The notes under the pieces are model-generated. The model worked only from the letters and a program-made list of their open reading frames with translations. It was not told the origin of the DNA and ran no database searches. From Bacillota bacterium (GTDB lineage: Bacteria; Bacillota; Clostridia; Oscillospirales; Ruminococcaceae), in the NCBI GenBank assembly GCA_023433405.1, contig JAEZCT010000048.1, positions 1 through 64,000 of the forward strand: a stretch of 64,000 nucleotides of DNA. Reading direction: 5' to 3'. Below are positions 1 through 9,046 of this stretch, piece by piece. The position numbers and the translations under genes are program-made. The first letter of the stretch is position 1. Every line of letters starts with the position of its first letter.

Positions 1-43
1 TAGCGTGACAGGCTAGCGTTCTAACCAACTGAACTACCAGGCC
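1..43 (-). tRNA. tRNA-Asp (GTC), 3' part cut off by window edge
   Basis: The reverse complement begins GGCCTGGTAGTTCAGTTGG, a typical tRNA-Asp acceptor stem and D-arm, and continues to an anticodon loop reading CCTGTCACG, so the anticodon is GTC. The T-arm and 3' end lie beyond position 1. It follows tRNA-Val by only 6 nt on the same strand, so the two are almost certainly co-transcribed. Confidence 0.9.
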
Positions 44-49
44 GCTTTT

Positions 50-125
50 TGGTGGGAACAATAGGGCTCGAACCTATGACCCTCTGCTTGTAAGGCAGAT
101 GCTCTCCCAGCTGAGCTATGCTCCC
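50..125 (-). tRNA. tRNA-Val (TAC)
   Basis: Complete 76-nt tRNA with encoded CCA. The acceptor stem GGGAGCA pairs with TGTTCCC, the D-arm is AGCTCAGCTGGGAGAGC, the anticodon loop CTTACAA gives anticodon TAC (valine), and the T-arm contains GGTTCGAGCC. Confidence 0.95.
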
Positions 126-183
126 AAAAAGCAACTGTTTTCTCCGGGTGCCAAGACCTATGTTCGACAACAGTGCAAGAGTT

Positions 184-212
184 ATTATACACAGTATCTT
201 CTGTAAAGTCAA
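184..212 (-). promoter_or_regulatory. Sigma-A promoter of the tRNA-Val/tRNA-Asp unit
   Basis: On the minus strand TTGACT, a 17-nt spacer and TATAAT. Transcription would start near 177 and run into tRNA-Val about 50 nt later. The box match and spacing are close to ideal, as expected for a stable-RNA promoter. Confidence 0.8.
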
Positions 213-244
213 TACGAAAAACAGATTTTTCGAGAGAATAGTTC

Positions 245-898
245 TCATATCCGTTTTCCTTTTTCGTCCTCTATCAGCACAGCCCTTACGGGCGAGCCGT
301 TGCCATTTTTAAACTTTAGCGGTAAGCCAATAAAGATGTATTCTCCTTGCTCGACGCCCTCCAGCTTTAGCGCCTCCAATATTGCGACCTCGTTTTTTAG
401 AAGGCAGGTATGAACGGGGTTGCCCGGCAGGGCGCGGTAGGCCTCAATGGAAAAGTAGTTAATTCCCACCGCTCTAATCTTTTTTTCCACAAGATACTCC
501 GCGCCGTCCGCATCCAGCGAGATATAATCCTCCCGGAATACATGGTCAGAAAGCAGTAGGTTGTTTTTTGCGATGTTAAGGAGTATCATATCCCCCTCGC
601 GAATATCAAGCCTCTGCAGCTGTGCCCTGCCAATATTCTGGTCGGTGTCAAAGCAAAAAACCTTTGCCTTGCCAAAGAATTTATCCAGCGCCACGGCGGC
701 GGTGCTTTTACCGTCCCGTATAAAATGCAGGGGGGCGTCTACATGGGTACCGGTATGCATCCCCATTAAAATACTTGAATCATTCGCCACAGCTCCGTTC
801 TCAATAGAGTCGCTTTGGGTAATCTTCACCGGGTCTGAGCCCGGCCATACCACAATATCCTCGGTAATCTCCATGGTGATATCAATCATTTTGCTCAT
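245..898 (-). CDS. Cyclase family protein (metal-dependent hydrolase, kynurenine-formamidase fold)
   Basis: 217 aa. The motif HTGTHVDAPLHF near residue 49 is the metal-binding signature of the cyclase family (PF04199), whose members include kynurenine formamidase KynB and isatin hydrolase. Two His and an Asp of this motif bind the metal in characterised members. The true substrate cannot be told from the sequence, and no tryptophan catabolism genes are nearby. The start at 898 has an AAAGGAAA ribosome site about 13 nt upstream; a second ATG three codons in is possible. It lies 72 bp downstream of mfd on the same strand, so it may be the last gene of the glmU-pth-mfd unit. A cytosolic enzyme with no signal peptide. 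Family call firm, function open. Confidence 0.85.
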   Translation of the reverse strand: MSKMIDITMEITEDIVVWPGSDPVKITQSDSIENGAVANDSSILMGMHTGTHVDAPLHFIRDGKSTAAVALDKFFGKAKVFCFDTDQNIGRAQLQRLDIREGDMILLNIAKNNLLLSDHVFREDYISLDADGAEYLVEKKIRAVGINYFSIEAYRALPGNPVHTCLLKNEVAILEALKLEGVEQGEYIFIGLPLKFKNGNGSPVRAVLIEDEKGKRI

Positions 899-970
899 GA
901 GTATTAGTATTTCCTTTCTTTGCTCCCGCCGACGCAGACGCTCATTGCCGCGAAACCGGCGTAATGACGC

Positions 971-3900
971 TTATTCCGCCGCCTCGCGCCGCTCCTGCTC
1001 CCTTGCCGCGTCCAGCGCGTCCAGCGCCGCCGCGATGGTGTCGGCGGGCTGCTCGTTTTTGAGCATCCGCACCGCAACGTAGGGGCGGCTGCCCGCACTA
1101 AACAGCACCCTGCCTTTTAGCATACCAACCAAGGCGCTTGCGGTTTTTGGAGAAAAATGCTCCATATACATAAGCAGACTGTCGCCCTTTTGGGTAATCT
1201 CGCTGATACCAAAGCGGGAGGCGCGCCCGCGCATCAGCGCCACATCCATCAGTCCCCGCACCGCCGCCGGCGGCTCGCCAAAGCGGTCTATCAGCTCGTC
1301 GGTCACATCCAGCACGTCGTTATGGTCGCGGATGCTTGCAATGCGGCGGTAAACCTCAATGCGCTGGGTTAAATCCTCAATGTATTTCTCGGGGATATGC
1401 GCCTCTATACGAACATCAATCAGGCATTCGCCGCTCTCCATGGTGTCGGGGCGTTCCCCTCTCTCCTCAAGCACCGCGTCGTTTAAGAGGCGCACATACA
1501 TGTCGTAGCCCACCGACGCCATATGCCCGTGCTGCTGCGCGCCCAGGATGTTGCCCGCGCCGCGAATCTCAAGGTCGCGCATGGCAATGCGAAAGCCCGA
1601 GCCGAACTTGGTAAACTCCCGGATGGCGGTTAGGCGCTTTGCGGCGATATCGCTGACCACCTTGCCCCGCCGAAAGGTCATATACGCAAACGCCCGCCGG
1701 GTGGAGCGCCCAACCCGTCCCCGCAGCTGATACAGCTGCGAAAGCCCCATATAGTCCGCATCCTCAATAATCAGCGTGTTGCAGTTTGCCACATCCACGC
1801 CGGTTTCAATGATGGTGGTGCATACTAAGATATCAATCTCACGGTCCACCAGCTTACGCCATACCTCGGACAGCATATCCTCCCCCATCTTGCCATGGGC
1901 GACGGCAATGCGCGCGTCAGGCAGCTCACGCAGAATCTGGGCGCCCCGCTGCTCGATGGTATCAATGCGGTTGTGGATATAATACACCTGCCCGCCGCGC
2001 CGCAGCTCCCGGCGCATGGCCTCGGCAAGCACGCCGTCGTCATGCTCCAGCACATAGGTCTGCACCGGATGCCGATCCTGCGGCGCTTCGTCGATGACCG
2101 ACATATCGCGTATGCCGGACATCGCCATATTCAGGGTGCGGGGTATGGGAGTCGCCGAAAGGGTCAAAACATCCACATTTGCCGAGAACTCCTTAAGGCG
2201 CTCCTTTTGTGCCACACCAAACCGCTGCTCCTCATCCACAATAACAAGCCCAAGGTTTTTAAACCTTACATCCTTTTGCACCAGCCGGTGTGTGCCAATA
2301 ATCAGGTCCACCTCACCGCGGGCAAGGGCGCGCAGGGTTTTTTCCTGCTCCTTGGGGCTGCGAAAGCGGGATAACAGCTCTACCTTAACGGGGTAGCCCT
2401 CAAAGCGGCGCAGCACTGTTTGGTAATGCTGCCATGCAAGGATGGTGGTGGGCACCAAAAGCGCACACTGCTTGCCGTCGGCAACGCATTTAAACGCCCC
2501 GCGCAGGGCAACCTCGGTTTTGCCAAAGCCTACGTCGCCGCACAGCAGACGGTCCATGGGCACGCCGCTTTGCATATCGCGCTTAATTTCGGCTATGCAG
2601 CGAAGCTGGTCGTCTGTTTCATCAAATTCAAAGCGTTCGTCAAAGCCACGCTGCAAATCATCATCCGGGGGAAAGGCATAGCCCTTTAGCTGCATTCGCT
2701 TGGAATACAGCGCAATCAGCTCCTTCGCCATATCCGCCACCGCTTTTTTTACACGCGCGCGGGTACGCGACCACTCGGTGCCGTTAAGCTTGTGCAGCCG
2801 AACCCCGCCGTCATCCCGGGGGCCGATGTACTTGGAGACAAGGTCAAGCTGGGTGACCGGTACATACAGCGTATCGGCGCCCTGGTAGCGTATCTTGATA
2901 TAATCCTTAATCAGCCCCTCCATCTCCAGCTTGTGAATACCCTCGAAGATGCCGATACCGTGGGAGACATGTACCACATAATCACCCGGCGTCAGGTCGC
3001 TGAGGCTGCGGATGATTTCCTTTGCCGAGCGTTTTGCCTTGGCGCGGGAGGAGGAAAGCCCCAGTACCCGCCCGTGGGTTAGCAGCGCCACCCGTGCGTC
3101 GGGCAGCTCAAAGCCGGCGGAAAGCGCGCCCGCCAGTACTGTCACCCGCCCCGCCGCGGGGGCTTTGGCGCCCTCGGCAACCGGCAGCCCGTCGCGGGAA
3201 AGGTCCTGTGCAAGGTTTACGGCGGCACGCTCGGTGCCGGCCAGTACCACGCAGGAAAAGCCCCGGTGCAGGTATGACTCAAGGTCTTCCTTGAGCAGCG
3301 AAAGCTCGCCCCCCCAAGGGGACAGGGAGGATGCGTTGACGGATATGAGGTCGGATATCCTCACCTCTGCAATGCTCCGGGCAAAGGTGTTAAGGTGAAG
3401 TGCGCCACGATTTTCAAAAAACATGGCAAAATCGGTGAAATCCAGCGTATAGCCCTCCAGCCCCTTAAACAGGATGCCTTCGGAATACAGCTGCTTGATG
3501 TCCTCCTCATGCTGCCACGCGGCGCTTTTTAGCGTATCGCGCAGCTTAAAGGTCTCGGAAACAAACAGCAGGTCATTCTCACAGTAATCAAAGATGGTTG
3601 CCCGGCGGTCGTAGACCAGTGGCAGGTATTTATCAAGGCTGCCCTTGTAAACGCCTTCGGTAAGCTCTGCAATATCCCGCTCGCTGTTTTCCTTTGCCTC
3701 CGCGGCGTTTTTGCCCCGCACATGAGAGCAGAGCGCGCGAATTTTTTGGCACAAAGCGGGTACATCTGTGCAAATAACCTCGCTTGCGGGGGTAATATGC
3801 ACCTTATGCATGGTGTCGGTGCGGCGCTGGCTCTCCAGCTCAAAGCTTGAGATGGTGTCGATCTCATCCCCCCAGAACTCCACGCGCACGGGCGCTGAAA

Positions 3901-4459
3901 GGTCGGGCGGATAAAAGTCGATGATGCCCCCTCTGTGAGAAAACTGGCATACCCCATCCACCTGCGCCCGGTGCTGGTACCCCGCGCCCGTCAGGGCGCG
4001 CAGCACCTCCTGCATGGGATGAGTACCGCTTGCCGTGAGCGTCACAGAGGCGCTGCCCAAGGTATCGGGCGGTACGGTGCGCTGGGCGGCACCCTCGGCG
4101 CTTGCCACCACCACGCGGTAATCCTTTGCAAGGATGCGGCCAAGCACAGCCAGGCGGGCATGCTCAAATTCCCCCGAAACCCCCTCCACCGAGCGGAAGG
4201 TAAAATCCCGAGAGCAGAACAAAAGCGCAACATCCTCACCGGACATTGCGTTGAGATCCTCGCACAGCCTTCGGCCTTCGGCTTCATCCGCCACAATGCA
4301 CAGGGCGTTTTTGCCGGTATCGGATACGAGGGTATGAACAAGACCTGCCTTATGGATGGGGGAAAGCCCCACCGCGTCGCAGGATAGGCGATCTTCTGCC
4401 GCCGCGCGCAAGCGCGCGTATTCGGGCAGACGCGAAAACAATTGGTTGTAAAGCTGCAT
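971..4459 (-). CDS. mfd: Transcription-repair coupling factor Mfd
   Basis: 1162 aa, the usual length for Mfd. It displaces RNA polymerase stalled at DNA lesions and recruits UvrA for nucleotide excision repair. The N-terminal UvrB-homology region is followed by the RNA-polymerase-interacting (CarD-like) domain around residues 475-545 (motif GDYVVHVSHGIGIF), then a RecG-like translocase with Walker A GDVGFGKTEVALRG near residue 640, the Walker B box VDEEQRFGV and the SATPIPRTL motif, and a C-terminal TRCF domain. The ATG at 4459 was chosen because AAAGGA stands 7 nt before it; an ATG seven codons upstream lacks such a site. It is downstream of pth, the same gene order as in Bacillus (pth then mfd). 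Confidence 0.97.
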   Translation of the reverse strand: MQLYNQLFSRLPEYARLRAAAEDRLSCDAVGLSPIHKAGLVHTLVSDTGKNALCIVADEAEGRRLCEDLNAMSGEDVALLFCSRDFTFRSVEGVSGEFEHARLAVLGRILAKDYRVVVASAEGAAQRTVPPDTLGSASVTLTASGTHPMQEVLRALTGAGYQHRAQVDGVCQFSHRGGIIDFYPPDLSAPVRVEFWGDEIDTISSFELESQRRTDTMHKVHITPASEVICTDVPALCQKIRALCSHVRGKNAAEAKENSERDIAELTEGVYKGSLDKYLPLVYDRRATIFDYCENDLLFVSETFKLRDTLKSAAWQHEEDIKQLYSEGILFKGLEGYTLDFTDFAMFFENRGALHLNTFARSIAEVRISDLISVNASSLSPWGGELSLLKEDLESYLHRGFSCVVLAGTERAAVNLAQDLSRDGLPVAEGAKAPAAGRVTVLAGALSAGFELPDARVALLTHGRVLGLSSSRAKAKRSAKEIIRSLSDLTPGDYVVHVSHGIGIFEGIHKLEMEGLIKDYIKIRYQGADTLYVPVTQLDLVSKYIGPRDDGGVRLHKLNGTEWSRTRARVKKAVADMAKELIALYSKRMQLKGYAFPPDDDLQRGFDERFEFDETDDQLRCIAEIKRDMQSGVPMDRLLCGDVGFGKTEVALRGAFKCVADGKQCALLVPTTILAWQHYQTVLRRFEGYPVKVELLSRFRSPKEQEKTLRALARGEVDLIIGTHRLVQKDVRFKNLGLVIVDEEQRFGVAQKERLKEFSANVDVLTLSATPIPRTLNMAMSGIRDMSVIDEAPQDRHPVQTYVLEHDDGVLAEAMRRELRRGGQVYYIHNRIDTIEQRGAQILRELPDARIAVAHGKMGEDMLSEVWRKLVDREIDILVCTTIIETGVDVANCNTLIIEDADYMGLSQLYQLRGRVGRSTRRAFAYMTFRRGKVVSDIAAKRLTAIREFTKFGSGFRIAMRDLEIRGAGNILGAQQHGHMASVGYDMYVRLLNDAVLEERGERPDTMESGECLIDVRIEAHIPEKYIEDLTQRIEVYRRIASIRDHNDVLDVTDELIDRFGEPPAAVRGLMDVALMRGRASRFGISEITQKGDSLLMYMEHFSPKTASALVGMLKGRVLFSAGSRPYVAVRMLKNEQPADTIAAALDALDAAREQERREAAE

Positions 4460-4508
4460 GACGGGGTCCTTTCTATACAAGAGGGCAATGGTTATTGGGC
4501 AGATTGGT

Positions 4509-4604
4509 TATTCTATTAACCGATTTAAAGGTGTATAAAAAAGAAGTGAAGGACTTTGGTTTATGGGTTTTCTCGCGGTTTTTTACTTTGATTTTTGAGT
4601 TATC
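4509..4604 (+). repeat. Dispersed palindromic element, diverged copy A
   Basis: Located between mfd and pth. It keeps ACCGATTTAAAG, GTATAAAAA, TTTATGGGTTTTC and TTTTTGAG in the order seen in the intact copies at 18957, 19251 and 41124, but the inverted-repeat ends are degraded and many positions differ. This is the oldest-looking of the larger copies. The remainder of the 204-bp gap shows nothing else recognisable. Confidence 0.7.
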
Positions 4605-4663
4605 AGGTAACCCCTGGTCGTAAGCGTATCCCTATATCCTCTGCTGCGCCAGCCATTGGATAA

Positions 4664-5296
4664 TTAATTGGATGCGTTGTACTTGTTCATCGCCGCGTCA
4701 AACTGTCCCGAAATGATCAGGTTCGCGGCGTCAATGCCGTTTTCGATGGCTTCCTCAAGCCTTGCGCCCTCGGCCTTGGTAAAGGTGCTTAACACCCACG
4801 CGGCCAGGTCGTAATCGGGGTGGGGCTTTGCGCCAATCCCCAGCCGGACGCGGGGAAACTCGTCGCTGCCGGTGAGGCAGATGATGCTTTTCATCCCCTT
4901 TTGCCCCCCGTCGCTGCCCTTGCGCCGAATGCGCAGGCGACCAACATCGAGGGTTATGTCGTCGTAAACCACCAGCACCCGCTCGGGCGGCACCTTGTAA
5001 AACTGCATGGCCTCGCGCACCGCCTCGCCGCTGTTGTTCATAAAGGTTTGCGGCTTTAAGAGCAGTACACGCTTACCCGCAAGCTCACCCATTCCGCTAA
5101 GGGCTTTAAAGCGGATGCGGTCTATTTTTATGCCGCTTTGCTCGCTCAGCTCATCCATGAGCAGAAAACCCGCGTTGTGGCGGGTGTAGTCATACTTCTT
5201 TCCGGGGTTGCCAAGCCCCGCAATGATAAAATCCACGGGGCCTGCGGCCGCGCCGGAGCTCGCGTTTGTGTTGTCCTTTTTTTGTCCAAAAAGCAT
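4664..5296 (-). CDS. pth: Peptidyl-tRNA hydrolase
   Basis: 210 aa. Pth frees tRNA from prematurely released peptidyl-tRNA. The signature GLGNPGKKYDYTRHNAG carries the catalytic His of the TRHN motif, and FMNNSGEAV and YDDITLDVG are also conserved family boxes. About 22 residues precede the conserved core (FIIAGLGNPG), a Gly/Ala/Ser-rich extension not needed for the fold. The ATG at 5296 is kept because AGAGGA lies 8 nt upstream, while an internal GTG near the core has no ribosome site. It sits 58 bp after glmU and 204 bp before mfd, matching the conserved Firmicutes housekeeping order, here without prs between glmU and pth. Confidence 0.96.
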   Translation of the reverse strand: MLFGQKKDNTNASSGAAAGPVDFIIAGLGNPGKKYDYTRHNAGFLLMDELSEQSGIKIDRIRFKALSGMGELAGKRVLLLKPQTFMNNSGEAVREAMQFYKVPPERVLVVYDDITLDVGRLRIRRKGSDGGQKGMKSIICLTGSDEFPRVRLGIGAKPHPDYDLAAWVLSTFTKAEGARLEEAIENGIDAANLIISGQFDAAMNKYNASN

Positions 5297-5354
5297 TGTG
5301 TGCGTCCTCTTTAAGAATAGTTTATAGTTTCACCTGCAAAAAACTAATAGCATT

Positions 5355-6728
5355 CTATTTCTTCTTGTTAATACGCCCCTCGGCATATCCTTTTTTGTTT
5401 ACCTGCCGGGCACGTCCAATCGCCATATCCCCGGGCGGCACGTCCTCGGTTACGGTGGTACCCGCCGCCACATACGCGCCGTCGCCTACCGATACGGGGG
5501 CGACCAGGTTGACGTTGCAGCCTACAAACGAGTCCCTGCCTATGGTGGTTCGCCATTTTTGCTTGCCGTCATAGTTGACGGTAACCACGCCGCAGCCAAA
5601 GTTTACGCCGCTGCCTACGTCACTGTCGCCAATATAGGTCAGGTGCGCCACACTGGTGCGCTCCCCTACCACCGAGTTTTTCAGCTCCACAAAATCACCT
5701 ATTTTGGCGTAATCCTTAATATCGCAGTCGGGACGAACCTGAGTAAACGGCCCGATGCTCACATGGTCGCCCACGCGGGAGCCTGTTATTTGGGAGGCGT
5801 TAACGGTGCTTTCGTCGCCTATGCGGCAGTTTTCCAGCATTGAGTTTGGCCCGATGGTGCAGCCGGAGCCGACGACACAGCCGGTTTTTATGACGGTGCC
5901 GGGCAAAATCACGGTATCCGGCCCAATCACCGCGTCCGGCGCGATGAGAATACCGTCAAGGCTCATAAAACGCACCCCGCCGTTCATATGGGCGCGAATG
6001 CAGCTTTCGTTGGCGATTTTACTCAGCTCATACAGCTGCCACGGGTCGTTGGCGCCCAGCACGATGCGGGCGTCACCCGCGTCAAAGGCATCGGCTCTGC
6101 CGCCGGTCTCCCGGATAAGGTCTATGGTATCGGTCAGGTAGTATTCCCCTGCCGCGTTGTTGTTTTGCAGTCTGCTTAACGCCTCCATAAGAGCGGGGGC
6201 GGCAAACACATAGGCTCCGGAGTTAATCTCGGTGATGGCGCGGGTCGCCTCATCCGCGTCCTTATGCTCCACAATGCGGGCAAGGCTGCCGTTTTCGCGC
6301 ACAATGCGCCCGTAGCCCGCGGGGTTTTCCACACACGCGGTAATAACCGTAACCGCGCTGCCGTTTTTTCGGTGGTGAGCCAGCGCGCTTTGAACCGCGT
6401 CGGCGGTCATCAGCGGCATATCGCCGTTTAGTACCACAATATCACCCTCCGCGTGGGCATCCAAAAAGTGCTTCGCCTGCATCACGGCGTGTCCGGTTCC
6501 CAGCTTTTCGCGCTGAACAGCGGTTTCACACCGGGCGGCGAAATGCTCGAGCATTTCGTTATTGGGAGGGCAGACGACGCATACGTCACCAATACCCGCA
6601 TCCCTGACCGCGCGCAGCGCCCAGTCCGCCATGGGGCGGAACAGTACCTCCAGCATTGGCTTGGGGGTTTTGCTTTTCATGCGTTTGCCCTCGCCCGCCG
6701 CCATGATAATTGCTCCTGTTTTGCTCAT
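5355..6728 (-). CDS. glmU: Bifunctional GlmU: GlcN-1-P acetyltransferase / UDP-GlcNAc pyrophosphorylase
   Basis: 457 aa, the standard length. It makes UDP-GlcNAc for peptidoglycan in two steps: acetylation of glucosamine-1-phosphate, then uridylyl transfer. The N-terminal pyrophosphorylase domain opens with IMAAGEGKRMKS (nucleotide loop) and has LNGDMPL; the C-terminal half (from about residue 250) is a left-handed beta-helix of hexapeptide repeats ending in the acetyl-CoA site region (CGVVTVNYDGK and AAGTTVTEDV). The start at 6728 follows AAAGGA with 9-nt spacing and gives the family N-terminus; the frame stays open 30 codons further upstream without support. First gene of the minus-strand glmU-pth-mfd unit. 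Confidence 0.97.
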   Translation of the reverse strand: MSKTGAIIMAAGEGKRMKSKTPKPMLEVLFRPMADWALRAVRDAGIGDVCVVCPPNNEMLEHFAARCETAVQREKLGTGHAVMQAKHFLDAHAEGDIVVLNGDMPLMTADAVQSALAHHRKNGSAVTVITACVENPAGYGRIVRENGSLARIVEHKDADEATRAITEINSGAYVFAAPALMEALSRLQNNNAAGEYYLTDTIDLIRETGGRADAFDAGDARIVLGANDPWQLYELSKIANESCIRAHMNGGVRFMSLDGILIAPDAVIGPDTVILPGTVIKTGCVVGSGCTIGPNSMLENCRIGDESTVNASQITGSRVGDHVSIGPFTQVRPDCDIKDYAKIGDFVELKNSVVGERTSVAHLTYIGDSDVGSGVNFGCGVVTVNYDGKQKWRTTIGRDSFVGCNVNLVAPVSVGDGAYVAAGTTVTEDVPPGDMAIGRARQVNKKGYAEGRINKKK

Positions 6729-6823
6729 CGTCAACCCATTCCTTTCCGGCTCATTGCGCATATAAGCTGTCGGCCGCACCCTTACCGCCGCCTTGCGCGG
6801 CAGATATTGGTCAGCCATTACAT

Positions 6824-6852
6824 ATTATATTCGCAAATCCTGCAAAATACAA
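6824..6852 (-). promoter_or_regulatory. Probable glmU promoter
   Basis: Minus strand TTGTAT, 17-nt spacer, TATAAT. It lies about 95 nt upstream of the glmU start. The -10 box is perfect and the -35 box is moderate. Confidence 0.55.
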
Positions 6853-7381
6853 GCAAAGAGCGGCACAACAACGACAGCTGCCGTTGCGTTAAGACTTTTC
6901 GTCACCCGTACCGAGCAAGTGCGCGCGCACAGTTTTGCCCCTCATTTTTTAAGCGCGCGAAAAGCCATAAGGACAGCTCATACTTTGCCCGCAACGCAAA
7001 TTATAACGACCCGATACAGGAAAAATTTCGTTTTCTCTCATCTTTATGCTTTTTCTATTTGATTTTCGCTGACGAAAGTGCAATAATAGGAGCAAATTAT
7101 GTTTTGTGACACAACCTGCCCTTCTGTATGCTGTGACATTATTATACACAGAATAATATTATGGCACAGCTTAATTTTCCGCTAATTAGCTATTGTAATC
7201 TGTGACTTTTAGAGATATTATTAATAAATAATTCTCCGCCCGGTTTATCCTCCCCGTTATGTCCGGTTATCTCCGCATCCCTTTTGTTTTCTCTGTTATT
7301 CTCTTGTTTATTCATTAAACCCGTATTAGGGCTGTTTTGTTTGGTTTACCGAGTCGTGTCGTACTGCATATAAGGAAAGGC
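6853..7381. other. Intergenic region between divergent glmU and V-ATPase operons
   Basis: AT-rich divergent control region with no convincing gene. On the plus strand two possible promoters face the V-ATPase operon: TTGATT-17 nt-AATAAT (7059-7087) and GTGACA-18 nt-TATTAT (7133-7162). Either would give a 5' leader of more than 200 nt before the first gene. No riboswitch class was recognised in that leader. Confidence 0.4.
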
Positions 7382-7720
7382 ATGGTGGCCTGTATGGAAC
7401 TTAACGATCCGCATATTATTCGCAAGCTCATCGATATGGATAAAAACGCGCGCAAGCTGGTGGAGGATGCCGAGCAGGAGCGCCGCCGGGCGGAGATTTC
7501 CCTTGCCACGGAGAAATCGCATATTGAGACCGATATCATGAGCCGCGCGCAGCACCGTATTGAGAAGATTAAAAACCAAACCGGCGACGAAAAGCAGCGG
7601 GAAGCCCGAAGCATCGAGGACGAGGGGCGTGAGCTCCTCAGCAAGCTGGATGAGGCGTTTTACAACAACCATGAAAAATGGGAGGACTCGCTTTACGCAC
7701 GCTGCGTCGAGCTGCCATAA
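7382..7720 (+). CDS. ntpF: V-type ATPase stalk subunit (G/H family)
   Basis: About 112 aa, nearly all charged alpha helix with heptad-like spacing (for example KNARKLVEDAEQERRRAE), as expected for the G/H subunit that forms the coiled-coil peripheral stalk with subunit E. Peripheral-stalk subunits diverge strongly, so the call rests on length, composition and its place as first gene of the V-ATPase operon. The start is uncertain: ATG at 7382 is 5 nt after AAGGA, and a second ATG at 7394, giving MELNDPH, is also plausible. The 228-bp gap to the next gene holds no gene that could be recognised. Confidence 0.75.
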   Translation: MVACMELNDPHIIRKLIDMDKNARKLVEDAEQERRRAEISLATEKSHIETDIMSRAQHRIEKIKNQTGDEKQREARSIEDEGRELLSKLDEAFYNNHEKWEDSLYARCVELP

Positions 7721-7948
7721 GACTGAGGCGTTGGCTGGAACGGGCGGGGCGCGCCGCTTTTTATAACGCATAACCTATGGGCATTATTGTCCGATGGACG
7801 CAAACTGCGCCGCACCGGTGGCGCGGTTTTTCACGTCCGGACGACAACTGCGCCTGACGACCGGCCCCGAAAAAGGCGAATGCGAAACTGCTGATATTGC
7901 TATGCGCCGCCTAAAAAGCGGCGGGATAGAAAGGGCGGAACACAAGAC

Positions 7949-8989
7949 ATGATGGCTCAGGCCGCAAGCAACGCAATTTTGGCTAAAGCCCACGCCATGT
8001 ACGGCAAACGGCTGAGGCCTGAAAACTACAGGGATTTATTAAACCGTCACTCGGTGAGTGAGGTTGCCGCCTACCTTAAAAGTGAAACGGTCTACGCGAA
8101 GACCCTTGCCGGAATACAGGAGAACCTGATTCACCGGGGTCAGCTCGAGAACCTCATCCGCCGCGATACGCTGATGAAGTTTGTGCGTCTCGCCCAATAC
8201 GAGACCGAAAGAGGCAAGGGCTTTTACCATTATTATATCGTCAACCTTGAGTCGGAGCAGATACTAGCCTGCCTGCGGCTGATGAACTCCGGGCAGATTG
8301 AAAGCTACATCGAAACCCTGCCCGGCTACCTGATGCAATACCTGTCGTTTGACGTCATTAAGCTTGCCCACGCGAGAAGCTTTGACGATGTGCTCGACAC
8401 CCTTGCAAAAACAGAGTATTATGATGTTTTGCTGCCCTGCCGCCCCGCGCCGGGCGCAAGACCCGACCTGTTTCGCTGCGAGTTTGCGCTGCGCCAGCAC
8501 TTTTATGACCGCACGTTTGCCCTGATAGATAAAAAATATTTTGGCAAGCAGCGCGCTCAGCTCCGGTCCATCTTTACCATGCAAATTGAGCTTGGCAACA
8601 TTGCAAGCGTCTACCGCCTCAAGCGGTTTTTTCACTCGGAGCCTGAGCTTATCGAGCAGCGCATCCTCAAAACCCACGACCCTGCTATCGACCGCAGGAT
8701 GCAAAAGCTGGTGGAGATGCGAAGCGTTGAGGAGATGCTTGCGTTTTTAAACCGCACAAGACGCCATAGTTTTTATGACGCGGTGGGCTTTTCATTTATA
8801 GAACACGCAAACCAGCGGATGCGCTACGCGCACAACCGTCGCTTGCTTGCGTATTCCCCTTATCCGTCGGTGGTCTTTGCCTCTTACCTGGTGCTAAGCC
8901 AGATTGAGATTGACAACATCGTCAGCATTATCGAGGGCATACGCTACAAGATACCGGAATCCGACATCGCGCCCCTGCTCGTGATGTAG
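7949..8989 (+). CDS. ntpC: V-type ATPase subunit C
   Basis: 346 aa, the usual size of the AC39 / subunit C (subunit d) family. This funnel-shaped subunit couples the central rotor (D/F) to the membrane c-ring. Features seen include SNAILAKAHAMYGKRL at the N-terminus and conserved segments FYHYYIVNLESEQI and MQIELGNIASVYRLKRF, with the C-terminal helical repeat IEIDNIVSIIEGIRYKI. There are no membrane segments, fitting a cytosolic adaptor. Two adjacent ATG codons (7949, 7952) follow an AAAGGGCGG site. Second gene of the operon, upstream of subunit I. Confidence 0.9.
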   Translation: MMAQAASNAILAKAHAMYGKRLRPENYRDLLNRHSVSEVAAYLKSETVYAKTLAGIQENLIHRGQLENLIRRDTLMKFVRLAQYETERGKGFYHYYIVNLESEQILACLRLMNSGQIESYIETLPGYLMQYLSFDVIKLAHARSFDDVLDTLAKTEYYDVLLPCRPAPGARPDLFRCEFALRQHFYDRTFALIDKKYFGKQRAQLRSIFTMQIELGNIASVYRLKRFFHSEPELIEQRILKTHDPAIDRRMQKLVEMRSVEEMLAFLNRTRRHSFYDAVGFSFIEHANQRMRYAHNRRLLAYSPYPSVVFASYLVLSQIEIDNIVSIIEGIRYKIPESDIAPLLVM

Positions 8990-9046
8990 GACACCCTAAA
9001 ATGCACTAACAGTCGGAACAATGATAAGGAAAGGCGGTGGAAGGGT